DNA of 64,000 nucleotides from JBPYCR01 sp051846935 (GTDB lineage: Bacteria > Bacillota > Bacilli > Bacillales > Amphibacillaceae). Below are positions 26,629-34,782 of the stretch, piece by piece. Positions within the stretch are counted from its first letter, which is position 1. Each line of letters starts with the position of its first letter. The notes under the pieces were generated by a model. That model was not told the origin of the DNA and made no database searches. It saw only the letters and a program-made list of their open reading frames with translations. The DNA lies in assembly GCF_051846935.1 (NCBI RefSeq), contig NZ_JBPYCS010000004.1:1-64000 (forward strand). The letters are read 5' to 3'. A program made the position numbers and the translations under genes.

Positions 26629-28662
26629 TTAATCCATCTTATCTGTAAAAACTGGATCATTTTCAAGTATTTTTAACAATGGATAAAACATTTCGTTCTT
26701 CTCTAATGCACCGGTTGCAATTATTTCCTCGGCATCGTTACGAGCAGTTTCAAGTGCTCGATAGTCATGAATCATATCGGCTACCTTAAAATCCGGAAGT
26801 CCGCTTTGCTTTTTACCAAAAAAATCGCCAGGGCCGCGCAGCTTTAAATCTTGTTCAGCTAATTCAAAACCATCTGTTGTTTCTGTCATAATTTTCATGC
26901 GCTCTTTTCCAACTTCACCTTTTGGATCAGCAATTAATATACAGTAGCTTTGCTTATCACCTCTGCCAACACGGCCTCGTAGTTGATGCAGTTGAGAAAG
27001 GCCGAATCGTTCTGCGTCATATACAACCATAATTGTTGCATTAGGTACATTTACGCCAACCTCAATAACTGTTGTCGAAACTAGTATTTGCAATTCATTG
27101 TCGATAAAACGCGTCATAACACTTTCTTTTTCCTCGGAAGGAAGCCTGCCGTGCATGAGCCCAATATTTATACTTTTGGGAAAATAGATTTGCAGTTTCT
27201 CATACAATTCTACTGCATTTTGAATGTCTATTTTATCGGATTCTTCTATTAATGGGCATACAACGTACGCTTGTTCCCCTTGGAAAATTCGTTTTTTAAT
27301 AAATTCAAGTAATCGTTCCAACGTATTTTCTTTTATCCAGTAGGTTTCAATTTTCTTTCTACCTAAAGGCATTTCGTCAATAACGGACACATCCATATCC
27401 CCAAATGCAGTAATTGCCAATGTGCGCGGTATAGGTGTAGCGGTCATAAATAACACATCTGGATATAATCCTTTATTCCGTAAAACCCTTCGTTGCTCCA
27501 CACCAAAACGATGCTGCTCATCGATGATTACTAAGCCTAAATCAGCAAACATTACTTCATCTTGTATTAGTGCGTGTGTTCCTACAACAATATGAGCTCG
27601 ATGACCTTCTATTGCTGCAACGATTTCTTTTCTCTTTCGTCCTTTAATAGATCCCGTTAGTAAGGTAATAGTAACACGATCACCAAACATTTTTAGTAAC
27701 GAATGATAATGCTGTTCTGCCAATATTTCTGTCGGAACCATTAAGGCTGCCTGTTTATTTGCAGTCGTTGCAGCATATAAACAAATAGCAGCAACAGCAG
27801 TTTTGCCTGATCCAACATCTCCTTGGAGCAGGCGATTCATTCGAAAAGGAGAAGACATGTCTGTCAATATTTCAGCCAAGGAAGTTCGCTGCGCTTTCGT
27901 TAGCTTAAATGGCAAGCGCTGTACAAATGTTTGTAATTCCTTTTCATCGTATTGATGCGGGTAGCCAACAGATGATTCTCTCTTTATTTTTCGCAGCCAT
28001 TGCATTTTTAATTGAAAAATTAAAAACTCTTCATATGTAAATCTTCTCCGTGCATGTTTAAGGGATGTTTTACGCTCTGGAAAGTGCATCGATCGAATTG
28101 CACTACTTCTATTAGGTAGTTTATAAGCTTGCAAGTAATCGTTCGGAAGAATTTCGTCTATCTCGCTAGCGTATTGTTCTAAAGCTGCTTTTATCGCTTT
28201 TTTCAATCGGGTATTCGTTATATTTCCCTTCACGGAATAGACTGGATCAATTGTTTCATCTTGTTTGGGTGGTCCTTTTTGATAGTGACTAACCGTGATT
28301 TGTAGCCGATGAACGTCCCATTTACCTGTTAGCGTAAAAATATCTCCTTGGTTAATTTGGTTTTTCGCAAAGCTGCGATTAAACATAACTGCTTTTATCG
28401 CGACATTTTCTACTTCTACCGTAAACGTTAAACGTGATTTTCGTTTGCCATAAAATTGTACGGTTGGGGGATGGATCACTTTTCCTACAATGGTCGCTTG
28501 TTCTTCATGCATCCATTCCTTGAGTGGCTTTAATTCGTATGTATCATAACGATAAGGAAAATGAAACAATAGATCCTCAACCGTAAACAGTTGCATACCT
28601 GCTAATTCTTCACTAAATTTTTCGCCAATTCCTTTTATTTTTTGGACTGGAATATCTTGCAC
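26629..28662 (-). CDS. recG: ATP-dependent DNA helicase RecG
   Basis: RecG remodels stalled replication forks and branch-migrates Holliday junctions. The 677-residue protein has the N-terminal wedge/OB domain, then superfamily 2 motifs: Walker A LLQGDVGSGKTAVA, motif II DEQHRFG, TATPIPRTL, and the C-terminal STTVIEVGVNVPNA and QLRGRVGRG, ending with the RecG-specific GPGDFFGKKQSGLPDF. Translation appears to start at GTG 28662. The upstream side, where relatives carry sdaAB-sdaAA, is occupied by repeats and a transposase relic. Confidence 0.98.
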   Translation of the reverse strand: MQDIPVQKIKGIGEKFSEELAGMQLFTVEDLLFHFPYRYDTYELKPLKEWMHEEQATIVGKVIHPPTVQFYGKRKSRLTFTVEVENVAIKAVMFNRSFAKNQINQGDIFTLTGKWDVHRLQITVSHYQKGPPKQDETIDPVYSVKGNITNTRLKKAIKAALEQYASEIDEILPNDYLQAYKLPNRSSAIRSMHFPERKTSLKHARRRFTYEEFLIFQLKMQWLRKIKRESSVGYPHQYDEKELQTFVQRLPFKLTKAQRTSLAEILTDMSSPFRMNRLLQGDVGSGKTAVAAICLYAATTANKQAALMVPTEILAEQHYHSLLKMFGDRVTITLLTGSIKGRKRKEIVAAIEGHRAHIVVGTHALIQDEVMFADLGLVIIDEQHRFGVEQRRVLRNKGLYPDVLFMTATPIPRTLAITAFGDMDVSVIDEMPLGRKKIETYWIKENTLERLLEFIKKRIFQGEQAYVVCPLIEESDKIDIQNAVELYEKLQIYFPKSINIGLMHGRLPSEEKESVMTRFIDNELQILVSTTVIEVGVNVPNATIMVVYDAERFGLSQLHQLRGRVGRGDKQSYCILIADPKGEVGKERMKIMTETTDGFELAEQDLKLRGPGDFFGKKQSGLPDFKVADMIHDYRALETARNDAEEIIATGALEKNEMFYPLLKILENDPVFTDKMD

Positions 28663-28762
28663 ATTACGTCACTCTTTCTATCCTATCGTTCAAAGCTAAT
28701 GGGAATGATTTCATTAAGTGTAGCATATGAGCTGCAGGTGAACAAAAACATTCGGTAATCAA

Positions 28763-28844
28763 GATTGAGTCACGTATTTGTGGGTGTTATTTTAAGAAGT
28801 TAAAAAACCTCTCTTTGTTTTCGTTAATTTTAGTATTGATTCCT
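28763..28844 (+). repeat. Dispersed ~100-bp repeat, copy B
   Basis: The first 82 bases match copies A, C and D with a few changes (CACGTATTTG for CAAGTATTTG, TTGTTTTCG for TTGTATTCG); similarity then stops at GATTCCTG. Confidence 0.85.
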
Positions 28845-28963
28845 GTTGTTTTTAATATAATAATCCAACTCCCGCAGTTGACATATACTTCGCCATCTCA
28901 TACCGGTTCAAAAAGAGCAAGAGAGCTGACTCGAGTTTATTTTTCCTTTTTCAAAAAGAATTT

Positions 28964-29118
28964 AAGGTGAAGATTACTAAAGATCCTCGAAGATATACAG
29001 CTCCAACTCGGGAATCGTATATCTACTGCGGTCGGAAAAGATTGGGAAATTATCTTTAATCGACGTACAGCCGTTGAACGAATTCATACAGCATTCAACC
29101 AAGAAGCAGAGGTTGCAT
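28964..29118 (+). pseudogene. DDE transposase relic, C-terminal end
   Basis: The frame from 28964 gives KVKITKDPRRYTAPTRES; after an interruption of 19 bases at 29018-29036 the sequence resumes as KDWEIIFNRRTAVERIH in a different frame. These are the C-terminal signatures (YTAP, NRRTAVER) of IS4/IS1182-type transposases. Eighteen of the 19 interrupting bases equal the complement of 604-621 in repeat copy A. The gene is broken at both ends. Confidence 0.65.
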
Positions 29119-29250
29119 AGCAACACCAACGCGTCTGTGTGGAATCCGGATCCACGCAGACTCCTGCAGGTAAAGCAACAGTCGAAAATCCATTTTAAAA
29201 GTTTTGGGAAAAACGTTTAAAATTAGTTGAGGCATTGCCTGCGGAAAGCG
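29113..29250 (-). repeat. 138-bp inverted repeat, arm 1
   Basis: The complement of this segment is nearly identical to 60249-60386, including CTGCAGGAGTCTGC, GGATCCGGATTCCACACAGACG and TTGGTGTTGCTATGCAA. The two arms face each other across about 31 kb of essential genes. Confidence 0.8.
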
Positions 29251-29450
29251 GAGTGGATTCGGATGGAACACAGCAGCCACCAATCTAGCTTTAAATTTTT
29301 AAGTCGATTTTAAAATTCTGTTCTTTTGTGATTTTTTAAAAATGGCAATGATGAAATTGACTCACTATAAATGAATTGCGAATTCATAAGCTCATATTTG
29401 GATTCATTTACAAAAAAAGCAATGATCGTTTAAACCACTGCTTTTTATAG

Positions 29451-29480
29451 CCTTTTAGAATGTTTTAACATTCTAAAAGG
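29451..29480. terminator. Palindromic hairpin downstream of fakA
   Basis: CCTTTTAGAATGTT and AACATTCTAAAAGG pair perfectly over 14 bp. A second weaker hairpin (AAAAAGCA...TGCTTTTT) lies at about 29412-29447. Either could end fakA transcription, though they are 145 bases or more past its stop codon. Confidence 0.5.
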
Positions 29481-29624
29481 AATATATTTTGATTGAGTTG
29501 GCCTACCTTATAACGTATAAAAACAAGTGCATAGAAAAAGACGCTAGCGAATTCCCTTCACCCAGCACGATAAATAAGACTGGGCGATTATCACTCACCA
29601 ACGTTTTTATTATAAAACCTTTAT

Positions 29625-31286
29625 TTACTCTACCGAAAAGATGTAAGCATAGATCGGTTGCTTGCCATGATGAATCTCTACTTCTATCTCTTCAAATGTT
29701 TCCTCAACATATTGTTCCAATAAATCTACTTCATCTGACGTAACTTCTTCCCCATATAGAATAGTCAGTAGTTCGTCATCCTCATTTATTAGCTCATTTA
29801 ACAATAACTTTACTGTTTCTAATCTATTTTGGTGGGATGCTTTAATTTCGGACTCTGCAATCCCCATGAAATTCCCATTTTCTATTGTAATATCGCCGAT
29901 TTTCGTATCACGAATCGCATAAGTGACTTGGCCAGTCTTTACTTGCTCACTTGCTGCTTCCATATTACTTTTATTTTCGGAGAGTTCTGCCTCCGGGTGA
30001 AAAGCTAGTAAGGCGCTAATTCCTTGTGGTATTGTTTTTGTAGGAACTACAACCGTATCTGTTTCCGCTAAGTTTGCCGCTTGCTCAGCAGCCATAACGA
30101 TATTTTTATTATTTGGTAAAACGATGACTTTTTCAGCGTTTACCCGCTTTATAGCATCTGTTATATCTTGTGTGCTAGGGTTCATCGTTTGGCCACCCTC
30201 TATAACAATCGTGGCGCCTAAGCTTTCAAACAACTCCTTAACACCTGATCCCATAGCTATCGTAACGATCCCATAGCTCGCTTTTTCTCTTGATGTGTTA
30301 TCCGGCTTGTCCCCTACAATACTTGTATGTTGTTCACGCATATTTTCTATGTCAATATTAATCAAACTACCGAACCGTTGCCCAATTGTCATTACATTAC
30401 CAGGGTATTCCGTATGTACATGAACTTTTACAACTTCCTCGTCCGATACAACTAATAACGAATCGCCATGCGTACTTAATTCGTTACGAAATTGATTTTC
30501 ATCAAATGGGTGTTTTGCCGTTTTTTCCTTTTCGAACTTAACCATGAACTCTGTACAGTACCCAAATTCAATATCCGCTGTATCCATAAAATCCTGCGCT
30601 ACTTTATGATGCTCAGCCTTTACAAGACTTTCCATTTCTTCAGTATCCAATTCAACGCTTGGCAATTCCTCGCCCTTCAATACAGCTAGAAATCCTTCAT
30701 AAATCGTAACAAGCCCCTGACCTCCTGAATCAACTACACCTACTTCTTTTAACACTGGTAACAAATCTGGTGTCCGTTTCAAAGATTGTTTCGCTTCTAT
30801 CACTATTTTCTCCATTAATTGAACAAGATCTGTTTCAGTTTTTGCTGTTTTAACCGCTTTATTAGCCGCGTCTTTAGCAACGGTTAAGATTGTCCCTTCA
30901 ACAGGTTTCATTACAGCTTTGTAGGCGGTTTTTACACCTGATTCAAATGCAGCTGCAAAATCTGTAGTATTTACGGTTTCTTTTCCTTCTAACCCTTTGG
31001 AAAAGCCGCGAAAAATTTGCGACAAAATTACTCCAGAATTCCCTCGTGCGCCCATTAAGAGCCCTTTGCTGAATGCTTGAGATATGTCTGCAACATTATG
31101 ATTACTTAATTTTTTTACTTCACTAACCCCAGAAGTCATTGACAAGTTCATATTTGTTCCTGTATCTCCATCTGGTACTGGAAAAACATTTAATGCATCA
31201 ATTTTTTTTGAGTTATTGGATAAATGTTGGGCCCCTATTAAGATCATTTGGGATAAAGTTTTCCCATCCAATGTCTGTTTTGTCAC
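29625..31286 (-). CDS. fakA: Fatty acid kinase catalytic subunit FakA (YloV)
   Basis: FakA phosphorylates exogenous fatty acids presented by FakB binding proteins, feeding acyl phosphate into PlsY-dependent phospholipid synthesis. The 553-residue protein has the N-terminal DhaL ATP-binding domain (NVFPVPDGDTGTNM near residue 33, GARGNSGVILSQI, GVVDSGGQGL) and a C-terminal DegV-related half. The start is GTG at 31286 behind AGGAGGAAG. It follows yloU by 32 bp, the usual pairing. Older annotation calls it a dihydroxyacetone kinase-like protein. Confidence 0.93.
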   Translation of the reverse strand: MTKQTLDGKTLSQMILIGAQHLSNNSKKIDALNVFPVPDGDTGTNMNLSMTSGVSEVKKLSNHNVADISQAFSKGLLMGARGNSGVILSQIFRGFSKGLEGKETVNTTDFAAAFESGVKTAYKAVMKPVEGTILTVAKDAANKAVKTAKTETDLVQLMEKIVIEAKQSLKRTPDLLPVLKEVGVVDSGGQGLVTIYEGFLAVLKGEELPSVELDTEEMESLVKAEHHKVAQDFMDTADIEFGYCTEFMVKFEKEKTAKHPFDENQFRNELSTHGDSLLVVSDEEVVKVHVHTEYPGNVMTIGQRFGSLINIDIENMREQHTSIVGDKPDNTSREKASYGIVTIAMGSGVKELFESLGATIVIEGGQTMNPSTQDITDAIKRVNAEKVIVLPNNKNIVMAAEQAANLAETDTVVVPTKTIPQGISALLAFHPEAELSENKSNMEAASEQVKTGQVTYAIRDTKIGDITIENGNFMGIAESEIKASHQNRLETVKLLLNELINEDDELLTILYGEEVTSDEVDLLEQYVEETFEEIEVEIHHGKQPIYAYIFSVE

Positions 31287-31318
31287 AATACTTCCTCCTC
31301 ATTATCAACAAAAAATAA

Positions 31319-31681
31319 TTACTCCTTCGCTACACGCACACCTTGAACATAAATATTAACAGAATCAACTGTAAGTCCGAGAGATTGATTCAAAGTATAT
31401 TTAACCTGCGATTGAACATTGTGGGCAACTTCGGAAATTTTTGTACCGTAGCTCACTATAATATACATATCAATGTGAAGGGATCCCGCTTCCTGTCTCA
31501 CTATAATCCCGCGTGAAAAGTTTTCCTTTCTAAGGATCTCAGCTATCCCGTCCTTAATTTGACTTTTGGAAGCCATCCCAACAATTCCGTAACATTCTAT
31601 TGCTGCACCTCCGGCAATAGTAGCAACTACTTCGTTCGTAATCGTTACGACACCATCATTTGTATGAAGCTCTATGGACAT
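31319..31681 (-). CDS. yloU: Asp23/Gls24 family envelope stress protein YloU
   Basis: A 120-residue Asp23/Gls24-family protein (VVTITNEVVATIAGGAAIECYG, YIIVSYGTKISEVAHNVQSQV). Members of this family lie at the membrane in staphylococci and are linked to envelope stress; the role of YloU is not defined. It sits upstream of fakA, with which it shares a transcript, and is divergent from rpmB. A TATAAT box lies 27-32 bases upstream. Identity is good by family and position. Confidence 0.93.
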   Translation of the reverse strand: MSIELHTNDGVVTITNEVVATIAGGAAIECYGIVGMASKSQIKDGIAEILRKENFSRGIIVRQEAGSLHIDMYIIVSYGTKISEVAHNVQSQVKYTLNQSLGLTVDSVNIYVQGVRVAKE

Positions 31682-31707
31682 AAATATCCTCCTCTTTAGT
31701 CTAAACC

Positions 31708-31713
31708 ATTATA
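31708..31713 (-). promoter_or_regulatory. Candidate -10 box of yloU-fakA
   Basis: A perfect TATAAT on minus lies 27 bases before the yloU ATG. The -35 region is weak. Confidence 0.4.
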
Positions 31714-31880
31714 TTGATCGAATGTTCACTTTACATATTAATCGTATATATTGAGCAATGATGTCAATTGTATCTGTTTAGCACGATACTTTAAAAACAT
31801 TTTACTACATACATTTCATTTTTAAAAGCAGTCCTATCATATCATTGCTTTTAATTAATAAATATTAATCGAGCAAGTTA

Positions 31881-31909
31881 TTGCAATCTACACGGACGTA
31901 TGGTAAATT
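31881..31909 (+). promoter_or_regulatory. Candidate sigma-A promoter of rpmB
   Basis: TTGCAA (31881-31886) and TAAATT (31904-31909) lie 17 bases apart, 45 bases before the rpmB start. Confidence 0.5.
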
Positions 31910-31953
31910 ATATAAGTATTGAAATGACACATGTTGGATTAGGAGGGATTTAC

Positions 31954-32142
31954 ATGGCTAGAAAATGTGTTATTACTGGTCGTAAAACTGGCACTGGAAA
32001 CCATCGTTCACATGCTATGAATTCCAATAAACGTAAATGGAAAGCAAACGTCCAAAAAGTTCGTATAATGGTTGATGGAAAGCCGAAACGTGTTTATGTT
32101 TCTGCAAGAGCACTTAAAAAAGGCAATATCGAACGCGTGTAA
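31954..32142 (+). CDS. rpmB: 50S ribosomal protein L28
   Basis: L28 is a small large-subunit protein. The 62-residue product begins MARKCVITGRKTGTGNHRSH and ends with VRIMVDGKPKRVYVSARALK. An AGGAGGGA site places the start at 31954 rather than at an upstream in-frame ATG. It retains CxxxG but lacks the full four-cysteine zinc motif of the zinc-binding form. It is on plus, divergent from yloU-fakA and convergent with spoVM, as in B. subtilis. Confidence 0.97.
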   Translation: MARKCVITGRKTGTGNHRSHAMNSNKRKWKANVQKVRIMVDGKPKRVYVSARALKKGNIERV

Positions 32143-32226
32143 GCTTTTTCGTACGAAGGACACTAAGTATTTACTTTCACACTTAGTAGCATTTGTAAAT
32201 AAGAACTTTCTTATATACAAGTACAT

Positions 32227-32256
32227 GCAAGCCGTTAGTTACGGGCTTGCTTTTTG
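32227..32256 (+). terminator. Terminator of rpmB
   Basis: GCAAGCC pairs with GGCTTGC around a short loop and is followed by TTTTTGC. Confidence 0.75.
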
Positions 32257-32335
32257 CTTTTTCAATTACTTCTTTAAATGGAACCTACAAGTGAATATCT
32301 TCCATGTTAGTTGGTCAACGTATCGACACAACTCT

Positions 32336-32373
32336 AAAAAGCACCCACAACATAAATATTGGGTGCTTTTTTT
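32336..32373. terminator. Bidirectional terminator between rpmB and spoVM
   Basis: AAAAAGCACCCA and TGGGTGCTTTTTT form a long stem with T runs in both directions, suiting the convergent rpmB and spoVM genes. Confidence 0.8.
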
Positions 32374-32441
32374 CATTTCATGAAGCGCAATAACGGAGCA
32401 ATAATAAAAACATCCTTATAAGTGCGTTAAGAAATTAGTAG

Positions 32442-32525
32442 TTATTTATCCTTTTTAAAAACGCCAATAACTACACGTACAAATCCGCCAATAAATCTTG
32501 GGAGTTTTATCGTATAAAATTTCAT
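32442..32525 (-). CDS. spoVM: Stage V sporulation protein SpoVM
   Basis: SpoVM is an amphipathic peptide that recognises the convex forespore membrane and anchors SpoIVA for spore coat assembly. The 27-residue product reads MKFYTIKLPRFIGGFVRVVI followed by GVFKKDK, matching the family with its helix-breaking Pro9 and one extra C-terminal lysine relative to the 26-residue B. subtilis peptide. A GGAGGGGG ribosome site precedes the ATG at 32525. It lies between thiN and rpmB, the conserved location. Expression in relatives is mother-cell specific (sigma-E); I did not assign that promoter. It shows that the organism descends from, and probably is, a spore former. Confidence 0.95.
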   Translation of the reverse strand: MKFYTIKLPRFIGGFVRVVIGVFKKDK

Positions 32526-32576
32526 AATTTCCCCCTCCTCTGCATCCAACAAGCACCCTATTGGAATTGCTTCAAA

Positions 32577-33230
32577 TTAAAAGGTTGCGTCACGACTCTT
32601 TATTACTAATAATATGCCTGCTTCGTAATAAAAAGTACCACTTTTTGCATTTAGCTTATTTGAAATACAGCGGGTAGATCCCCAAGAAATGGTTTTATTG
32701 TTCAAAGGATAGTAGAAGCCAGTTAATGTTAACCCTTCTACTGTTGGCGAAAATGGCACGAACGAAATCGTTGGAAAATCGCCTTCATTGTATACGGTAT
32801 GTGTCCCAGGAAAGGTTAATTCCAATTCATTAAACTTATCTACAATAACAGCCTTTATATTTCTTTCGGCCAACGAGTATAGTAACTGGATATTTATTAG
32901 TTCGTGATCTAAGCGACCACCTGTCGCTCCAAAAATGTAAACTTTTTCTGAAGTTAATTCCACAGCTTTATCGATAGCTAGCTCCAAATCGGTTTTATCC
33001 TTTTCGGTAGGGAATAACGCAAATGTTTTCACCGATTTTTTAATACTTTCCTTTTCCTTTTTGGTGATCGAATCAAAGTCACCAATCGCATAATCCACCT
33101 GTATACCATTCTTTATTAGTGTCCAGGCACCTCCATCGGCACCGATCCACACATCGATTTTATCCTTATACGTAACTATGTCGGGCACTAACCCATTCGG
33201 CCCATTCGCTACTATTCCAACTCTTATCAT
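32577..33230 (-). CDS. thiN: Thiamine pyrophosphokinase
   Basis: ThiN transfers pyrophosphate from ATP to thiamine, giving the active cofactor. The 217-residue protein shows WIGADGGAWTLI, AIGDFDSITKKEKE, FPTEKDKTDLELAID and the GATGGRLDHEL motif near residue 104. It follows rpe by 11 bp and ends the long coaBC-to-thiN run. Identity rests on the conserved motifs and on the location corresponding to B. subtilis yloS (thiN). Confidence 0.95.
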   Translation of the reverse strand: MIRVGIVANGPNGLVPDIVTYKDKIDVWIGADGGAWTLIKNGIQVDYAIGDFDSITKKEKESIKKSVKTFALFPTEKDKTDLELAIDKAVELTSEKVYIFGATGGRLDHELINIQLLYSLAERNIKAVIVDKFNELELTFPGTHTVYNEGDFPTISFVPFSPTVEGLTLTGFYYPLNNKTISWGSTRCISNKLNAKSGTFYYEAGILLVIKSRDATF

Positions 33231-33241
33231 ATTAATTACTC

Positions 33242-33898
33242 CTAGCTTTGAGTTGCTTTAACAATATTATGCAACGCTTGCTGACGATTATCTTTGTTAA
33301 AAATTGCACTTCCAGCAACGAGCACATCAGCGCCAGCTTCTGTACATAGTTTTGCCGTTTGTTCATTTACTCCACCGTCTACTTCGATTTCAAAATTTAA
33401 ATTGTTTAATTCTCTTAATTTATGGAGTTCTTTAATTTTATGAACGGTTTCATTTATAAACGATTGACCGCCAAAACCAGGATTTACAGTCATTACTAAA
33501 ACTAAGTCTACTGCATATACAATATCTTTTATCGCGGCAACAGGGGTTGCTGGGTTAATTACTATGCCAGCTTTTACATCATGACTTTTTATTAACTGAA
33601 TTGTTCGATGTAAGTGTGGGCATGCTTCTTGGTGAACGGAGATAATAGATGCACCCGCTTCAGCAAACATCGGAATATACGCGTCCGGATTTTCAATCAT
33701 TAAATGAACATCTAGGGGCAATTCAGTAATAGGTCGAATTGCCTCAACTATAAGTGGGCCGATCGTAATATTCGGAACGAAATGTCCGTCCATAACATCA
33801 ACATGGATATAATCAGCACCGGCTTTTTCTACTTCTATTATTTCAGCGCCTAATTTTGAAAAATCGGCTGACAAAATCGAAGGGGCTATTTTTACCAT
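33242..33898 (-). CDS. rpe: Ribulose-phosphate 3-epimerase
   Basis: Rpe interconverts ribulose 5-phosphate and xylulose 5-phosphate in the pentose phosphate pathway. The 218-residue TIM barrel has IAPSILSADFSKLG, the metal-binding HVDVMDGHFVPN, DVHLMI, VNPGFGGQSF and IEVDGGVN. It starts 2 bp after rsgA, so the two genes are coupled. All metal and phosphate ligands are visible. Confidence 0.98.
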   Translation of the reverse strand: MVKIAPSILSADFSKLGAEIIEVEKAGADYIHVDVMDGHFVPNITIGPLIVEAIRPITELPLDVHLMIENPDAYIPMFAEAGASIISVHQEACPHLHRTIQLIKSHDVKAGIVINPATPVAAIKDIVYAVDLVLVMTVNPGFGGQSFINETVHKIKELHKLRELNNLNFEIEVDGGVNEQTAKLCTEAGADVLVAGSAIFNKDNRQQALHNIVKATQS

Positions 33899-33900
33899 TG

Positions 33901-34782
33901 TTAATACCTCGCCTTTCTAGCTTGTATTTCTTGTAAAAAACTTATATAGTGCGCATAACGTTCTTTGCTTATTTCTTCTTCATCTACTCCTCTTTTAATT
34001 GCACAATTTGGTTCTTTATAATGCACACACCCTCTAAATTTGCAAAGATGCGATTTAGAGCGCATTTCAGGGAAGCAGTCAGCAAGCGTTTCTGCTTCGA
34101 TTTCTTGGAATTCAAGCGAGCTAAATCCGGGTGTATCTGCAACTAATCCATCGTTCACTTCCACTAGTTCAACATGTCGGGTTGTATGTTTTCCACGACC
34201 GAGACTCTTAGAAATTTCATCCGTTTTAATTACTAATGAAGGATTTAATGCGTTTAATAGCGATGATTTACCTACGCCAGATTGTCCAGCAATCACTGTT
34301 ACGTGATTAGTCAACATTCCCCCTAAAGAGCTTAAATTATCCTTTTCTTTGGAGGAAATAATTTTTACAGTGTATCCAATTTTATCATATGTTTTTTTAT
34401 ACGATTTAACTTTATTTAATTGCTCTTCCGTAGCTAAATCCTTCTTCGTAATGAGTATTATCGGCTGTAACCGTTTCTCCTCAATTAAGACTAAAAATCG
34501 ATCCAAAAGCACCGAGCTAAATTCTGGCTCGACTACAGAGCTTACAATAATCGCTTGTGTAATGTTAGCAATTGGCGGACGAACAAGCTCGTTTTGCCTT
34601 TTCTCAATTTTAATTATATAACCTTCTTGATCATTTGTTTTATCAAACTGCACAAAATCCCCTACGAGAGGGGTGATTTTCTTTTTGCGAAATACCCCTC
34701 TCCCTTTACAAGTAAAAATCTCACCATTACTTTTTACGTAATAAAAACCGCTCATTGCACTAATAATTCTTCCTTCTGGCAT
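33901..34782 (-). CDS. rsgA: Ribosome small-subunit GTPase RsgA (CpgA)
   Basis: RsgA is a circularly permuted GTPase that checks late 30S assembly; in B. subtilis it is also a PrkC substrate. The 293-residue protein has an N-terminal OB domain, G4 LITKKDLA, then G1 GQSGVGKSSLLNAL and G3 DTPGF, and a C-terminal zinc site (CKFRGCVHYKEPNCAIK). Its ATG abuts the prkC stop (TAAATG), linking it to the kinase operon. Confidence 0.97.
   Translation of the reverse strand: MPEGRIISAMSGFYYVKSNGEIFTCKGRGVFRKKKITPLVGDFVQFDKTNDQEGYIIKIEKRQNELVRPPIANITQAIIVSSVVEPEFSSVLLDRFLVLIEEKRLQPIILITKKDLATEEQLNKVKSYKKTYDKIGYTVKIISSKEKDNLSSLGGMLTNHVTVIAGQSGVGKSSLLNALNPSLVIKTDEISKSLGRGKHTTRHVELVEVNDGLVADTPGFSSLEFQEIEAETLADCFPEMRSKSHLCKFRGCVHYKEPNCAIKRGVDEEEISKERYAHYISFLQEIQARKARY

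Larger units (their letters stand above)
28663..29624. other. ~960-bp repeat/IS-relic gap between fakA and recG
   Basis: This gap contains repeat copy B, a DDE transposase relic, one arm of a 138-bp inverted pair and two hairpins near the fakA end. In B. subtilis the sdaAB-sdaAA genes for L-serine deaminase lie here; no trace of them is visible. Confidence 0.6.

Noticed and set aside
29489..29743. Plus-strand open frame opposite the fakA 3' end
   Set aside because: Half is antisense to fakA and the rest has no recognisable features.
32072..32383. Plus-strand open frame overlapping rpmB
   Set aside because: It is a frame-shifted shadow of rpmB that continues through two terminators.
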